Assembly (NCBI GenBank): GCA_039972875.1
Contig: JBDWMA010000010.1
Location: forward strand, 1-64,000
DNA: 64,000 bases
DNA from: Pseudoruegeria sp039972875
Lineage (GTDB): Bacteria; Pseudomonadota; Alphaproteobacteria; Rhodobacterales; Rhodobacteraceae
Direction of reading: 5' to 3'
Shown: piece by piece, positions 61,921 through 64,000 of the stretch
Layout of the letters: every line of letters starts with the position of its first letter
Position numbering within the stretch: the stretch's first letter is position 1
The notes under the pieces: generated by a model
Databases searched by the model: none
The model's input: the letters and a program-made list of their open reading frames with translations, nothing else
Told to the model about the DNA's origin: nothing
Made by a program: the position numbers and the translations under genes

Positions 61921-62903
61921 TCCGCGATCTCGATAAAACTGAATTCACTTTGCTTTTGGGTATCCCCGCTCTCATCGCATGTGGGTTCCTTCTCCCACAG
62001 TGGATCGTCAACTACATTCAGGTTTCACTTGGCACCGGTTTGGTTGCCTTGGGTGTCATGATCCAAATGCGGGCAGGCTTGGTTTCATTTGGCCAAGGTC
62101 TCTATTTTTGCATCGGCGGTTACACCGCTGGCATGGCTGGAAAATTCTTCGGCGTATCTGACTTTATCGCGCTTATCCTGCTGGGATTGCTCGCTAGCCT
62201 CATAGTGTCGGCTGTTCTGGGCATCTTAATCCGTCGTTATCGCGAAATCTTCTTTGCAATGCTGACTTTGGCCATATCGATGATTTTGTTTGGCATGTTG
62301 TCCAGCAGTGAAGAACTCGGCAGTACAGATGGGTTCAACCTTCTTCCGCCAACTTATCTAGGTTGGTCGCCAAAGGGTGAGATCGCAGGCCATGTTCTCT
62401 ACATTGCAACCGTATTGCCAGTCACCTTCTGCGCATTCTTTCTCAACCGCTTCTTGCGCGGCCCAATAGGTTTCGTCAATGAAGCTATTCGTGAAAACGA
62501 ATTGCGCGTCGAGTATTTGGGTACATCTGCACATTCTGCCGTTCACATCACATACATGATCGCTGCAGCAGTGTCTTCAATTGGGGGCGTTTTATGGGCA
62601 CTGTCATTGGGACATGTCGATCCTGAGATGACCAACTGGACAACATCTGGCCAGTTCGTATTCATTGCAATTTTGTCAGGAACGGGCAGCATTATTGCGC
62701 CGCTTATCGGCACATTTTTGCTCGAAATCTTGCGCGTCTACGCGGTAGATATCTCACCCAATACTTGGCAGATGATCCTTGGCACCGTGATGTTGCTGAT
62801 CATCATTTTTTTACCAAAAGGTTTGTGGTCGCTCGTTGAGCGCAAATGGCATCCCAAAAGCTCAAATCAATCCGACCCGTCCGCAAACGTTCTCGGGGAA
62901 TAA
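61917..62903 (+). CDS. Branched-chain-type ABC permease (LivM family)
   Basis: A 328-residue permease with about nine membrane helices and the signatures GLVSFGQGLYFCIGGYTAG, FVNEAIRENELRVEYLG and SGTGSIIAPLIG. It pairs with the LivH-type protein. The start overlaps the preceding stop (ATGA), and the ATPase gene follows five bases after its stop. Confidence 0.93.
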   Translation: MIRDLDKTEFTLLLGIPALIACGFLLPQWIVNYIQVSLGTGLVALGVMIQMRAGLVSFGQGLYFCIGGYTAGMAGKFFGVSDFIALILLGLLASLIVSAVLGILIRRYREIFFAMLTLAISMILFGMLSSSEELGSTDGFNLLPPTYLGWSPKGEIAGHVLYIATVLPVTFCAFFLNRFLRGPIGFVNEAIRENELRVEYLGTSAHSAVHITYMIAAAVSSIGGVLWALSLGHVDPEMTNWTTSGQFVFIAILSGTGSIIAPLIGTFLLEILRVYAVDISPNTWQMILGTVMLLIIIFLPKGLWSLVERKWHPKSSNQSDPSANVLGE

Positions 62904-62907
62904 GAAC

Positions 62908-63690
62908 ATGACAACAATTCTTGAAACAAAAAGCTTAGAGCGCACCTTTGGTGCCGTTGTCGCCGCATCTGATATCAACATCACCATTAAAGAAGGTGAA
63001 ATTCTTGGTGTCATCGGATCGAATGGAGCCGGCAAAACAACTTTCGTAAACATGGTCACCGGCTATCTCACTCCAAGTGCGGGGCAAATTCTTTACCGTG
63101 GCCAGAACATTACCGGAAAACCAACGCGTGAAATTACCAAGCTTGGGATATGCCGGTCTTTCCAAATACCTCAGTTGTTCTTGGAACTTACAGTAATCGA
63201 TAACACGCTCATCGCTTTGGCAATCGCAAAACAATCCAAACCTGTCTTGTTTCGCCCTATCATCGACGAAAGCCTGAAAAGAGATGCATTGGAGATCCTT
63301 GCACGGTTCGGAATCGAACAATGGGCAGATCAGGAAATTACGACCCTACCACAGGGTGTTCGAAAACTCGTCGACATTGCGATGGCAACTGTCTCCAAAC
63401 CAGACCTGTTGTTTCTAGACGAACCCACAAGCGGCGTAAGCGCCGACGAAAAAATGGACATCATGCGTGTCTTACTTGACGCGCTGAAATCCACCAACAC
63501 GGCCGTCTTGTTCATCGAGCACGATATGGAGATCGTTGAGACGTTCTCGCCACGTGTTGCAGCCTTCTACGAAGGCACAATCCTTGCGGATGGGCCAACA
63601 GCCAAAGTGTTGGCGAACGATAAGGTGCGGGAATACGTGATCGGCGGTGAATTTCACCGGAAAGCGGCTTCAAAGGAGACAGCATCCTAA
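62908..63690 (+). CDS. Branched-chain-type ABC ATPase (LivG family)
   Basis: A 260-residue ATPase with Walker A GSNGAGKTT, Walker B LLFLDEPTSGVS and switch His in FIEHDMEIVE. The signature region reads TLPQGVRKLVDIAMA instead of the common LSGGQ or LSYGQ, an unusual variant whose effect is unknown. ATG 62908 was chosen over an upstream in-frame start that overlaps the permease gene. The stop shares a base with the next start (TAATG). Confidence 0.92.
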   Translation: MTTILETKSLERTFGAVVAASDINITIKEGEILGVIGSNGAGKTTFVNMVTGYLTPSAGQILYRGQNITGKPTREITKLGICRSFQIPQLFLELTVIDNTLIALAIAKQSKPVLFRPIIDESLKRDALEILARFGIEQWADQEITTLPQGVRKLVDIAMATVSKPDLLFLDEPTSGVSADEKMDIMRVLLDALKSTNTAVLFIEHDMEIVETFSPRVAAFYEGTILADGPTAKVLANDKVREYVIGGEFHRKAASKETAS

Positions 63691-64000
63691 TGCTTATGAT
63701 TGAAAATATTGGATTGTCCATTCAACGGGTCCCAATCTTGCGCGATGTTTCACTAGAGATCAGCGAAGGGACCACATGCGGTCTTATTGGTAGAAATGGC
63801 GCAGGAAAAACCACACTCATGCGCGCAATTATGGGTTTATTGCCGGTCGAATCCGGGTCGATCCGATTTGGTGAACATATCTTGTCGAACTTAAAGGCAC
63901 ACGAACGCGCTGGTATCGGCATAGGGTATTTGCCCGAAGATCGTCGCCTAATCCCTCATTTCACGGTTGAAGAAAACATAAAGGTCCCTCTTTGGGCCAA
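63690..64000 (+). CDS. Branched-chain-type ABC ATPase (LivF family), partial
   Basis: The first 103 codons of the second ATPase: MLMIENIGLSIQRVPIL, Walker A GRNGAGKTTLM and the Q-loop region IGIGYLPEDRRLIP. The gene runs off the right edge. The start overlaps the LivG-type stop codon (TAATG), completing the usual order binding protein, H, M, G, F. Confidence 0.93.
   Translation, partial: MLMIENIGLSIQRVPILRDVSLEISEGTTCGLIGRNGAGKTTLMRAIMGLLPVESGSIRFGEHILSNLKAHERAGIGIGYLPEDRRLIPHFTVEENIKVPLWA

Noticed and set aside
1..64000. Search for tRNA, rRNA, riboswitch and replication-origin signals
   Set aside because: No sequence with the required conserved elements was seen by eye. A covariance-model scan could still find a small RNA.

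Overview
The window looks like a chromosomal segment of a marine alphaproteobacterium of the Roseobacter group (Rhodobacterales). This is an inference from three things: a compact isoleucine/valine operon with an Lrp-type regulator, an MntR gene sharing a control region with an iron-type superoxide dismutase, and many short ABC-transporter operons with ATGA start/stop overlaps. No rRNA, tRNA or CRISPR array was seen. At least four decayed IS6- or IS3-family transposase relics and several gene fragments show that DNA has repeatedly been inserted and lost, mostly in 1-6 kb and 14.7-17.5 kb.

Layout. 1-6 kb holds a partial gene at the left edge, IS relics, an AsnC-type regulator facing a cupin gene, a MerR regulator facing a DHA2-type exporter across a textbook MerR promoter, and small genes of unknown role. 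6.1-14.7 kb is a seven-gene minus-strand operon (thiolase, acyl-CoA dehydrogenase, hydroxyacyl-CoA dehydrogenase, branched-chain keto acid dehydrogenase E1alpha, E1beta, E2, E3) with a divergent Lrp/AsnC regulator. 15-17.5 kb is a scarred stretch with a truncated peptide-ABC ATPase, an SGNH hydrolase and an IS6 relic. 17.6-22.3 kb has an OmpR-type two-component pair followed by a large secreted RTX protein carrying two GH114 domains. 23.2-25 kb is sodB, an uncharacterised gene and mntR. 25.6-28.6 kb encodes one 995-residue protein of unknown function.

29-42.4 kb reads as a sugar-use locus. It has a GH4 glycosidase, a sugar ABC importer (binding protein, two permeases, ATPase), an AraC regulator, a GatZ-like protein, an AgaS-like SIS isomerase, a BadF-type sugar kinase and a DeoR repressor, followed by a second GH114 protein. 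The only well-known activity in GH114 is endo-alpha-1,4-polygalactosaminidase, and the sugar genes fit galactosamine catabolism. Together with the RTX GH114 protein at 19.8 kb they suggest one system for degrading and consuming galactosamine-rich polysaccharide.

43.3-54.8 kb is a compact plus-strand biosynthetic cluster that I cannot match to a known product. It has an AfsA-like (gamma-butyrolactone type) protein, an Old Yellow Enzyme relative, two short-chain dehydrogenases, two carrier proteins, an acyl-activating enzyme, a ketosynthase III, an unknown protein, a thiamine-diphosphate enzyme with an altered catalytic residue, a prephenate-dehydrogenase-like protein and a dedicated phosphopantetheinyl transferase. 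It is the strongest candidate for an undescribed system.

55-64 kb is an NtrB/NtrC-like pair with a non-canonical sigma54-contact loop. It is translationally coupled to a periplasmic binding protein and followed by a complete branched-chain-amino-acid/amide type ABC importer that runs off the right end.
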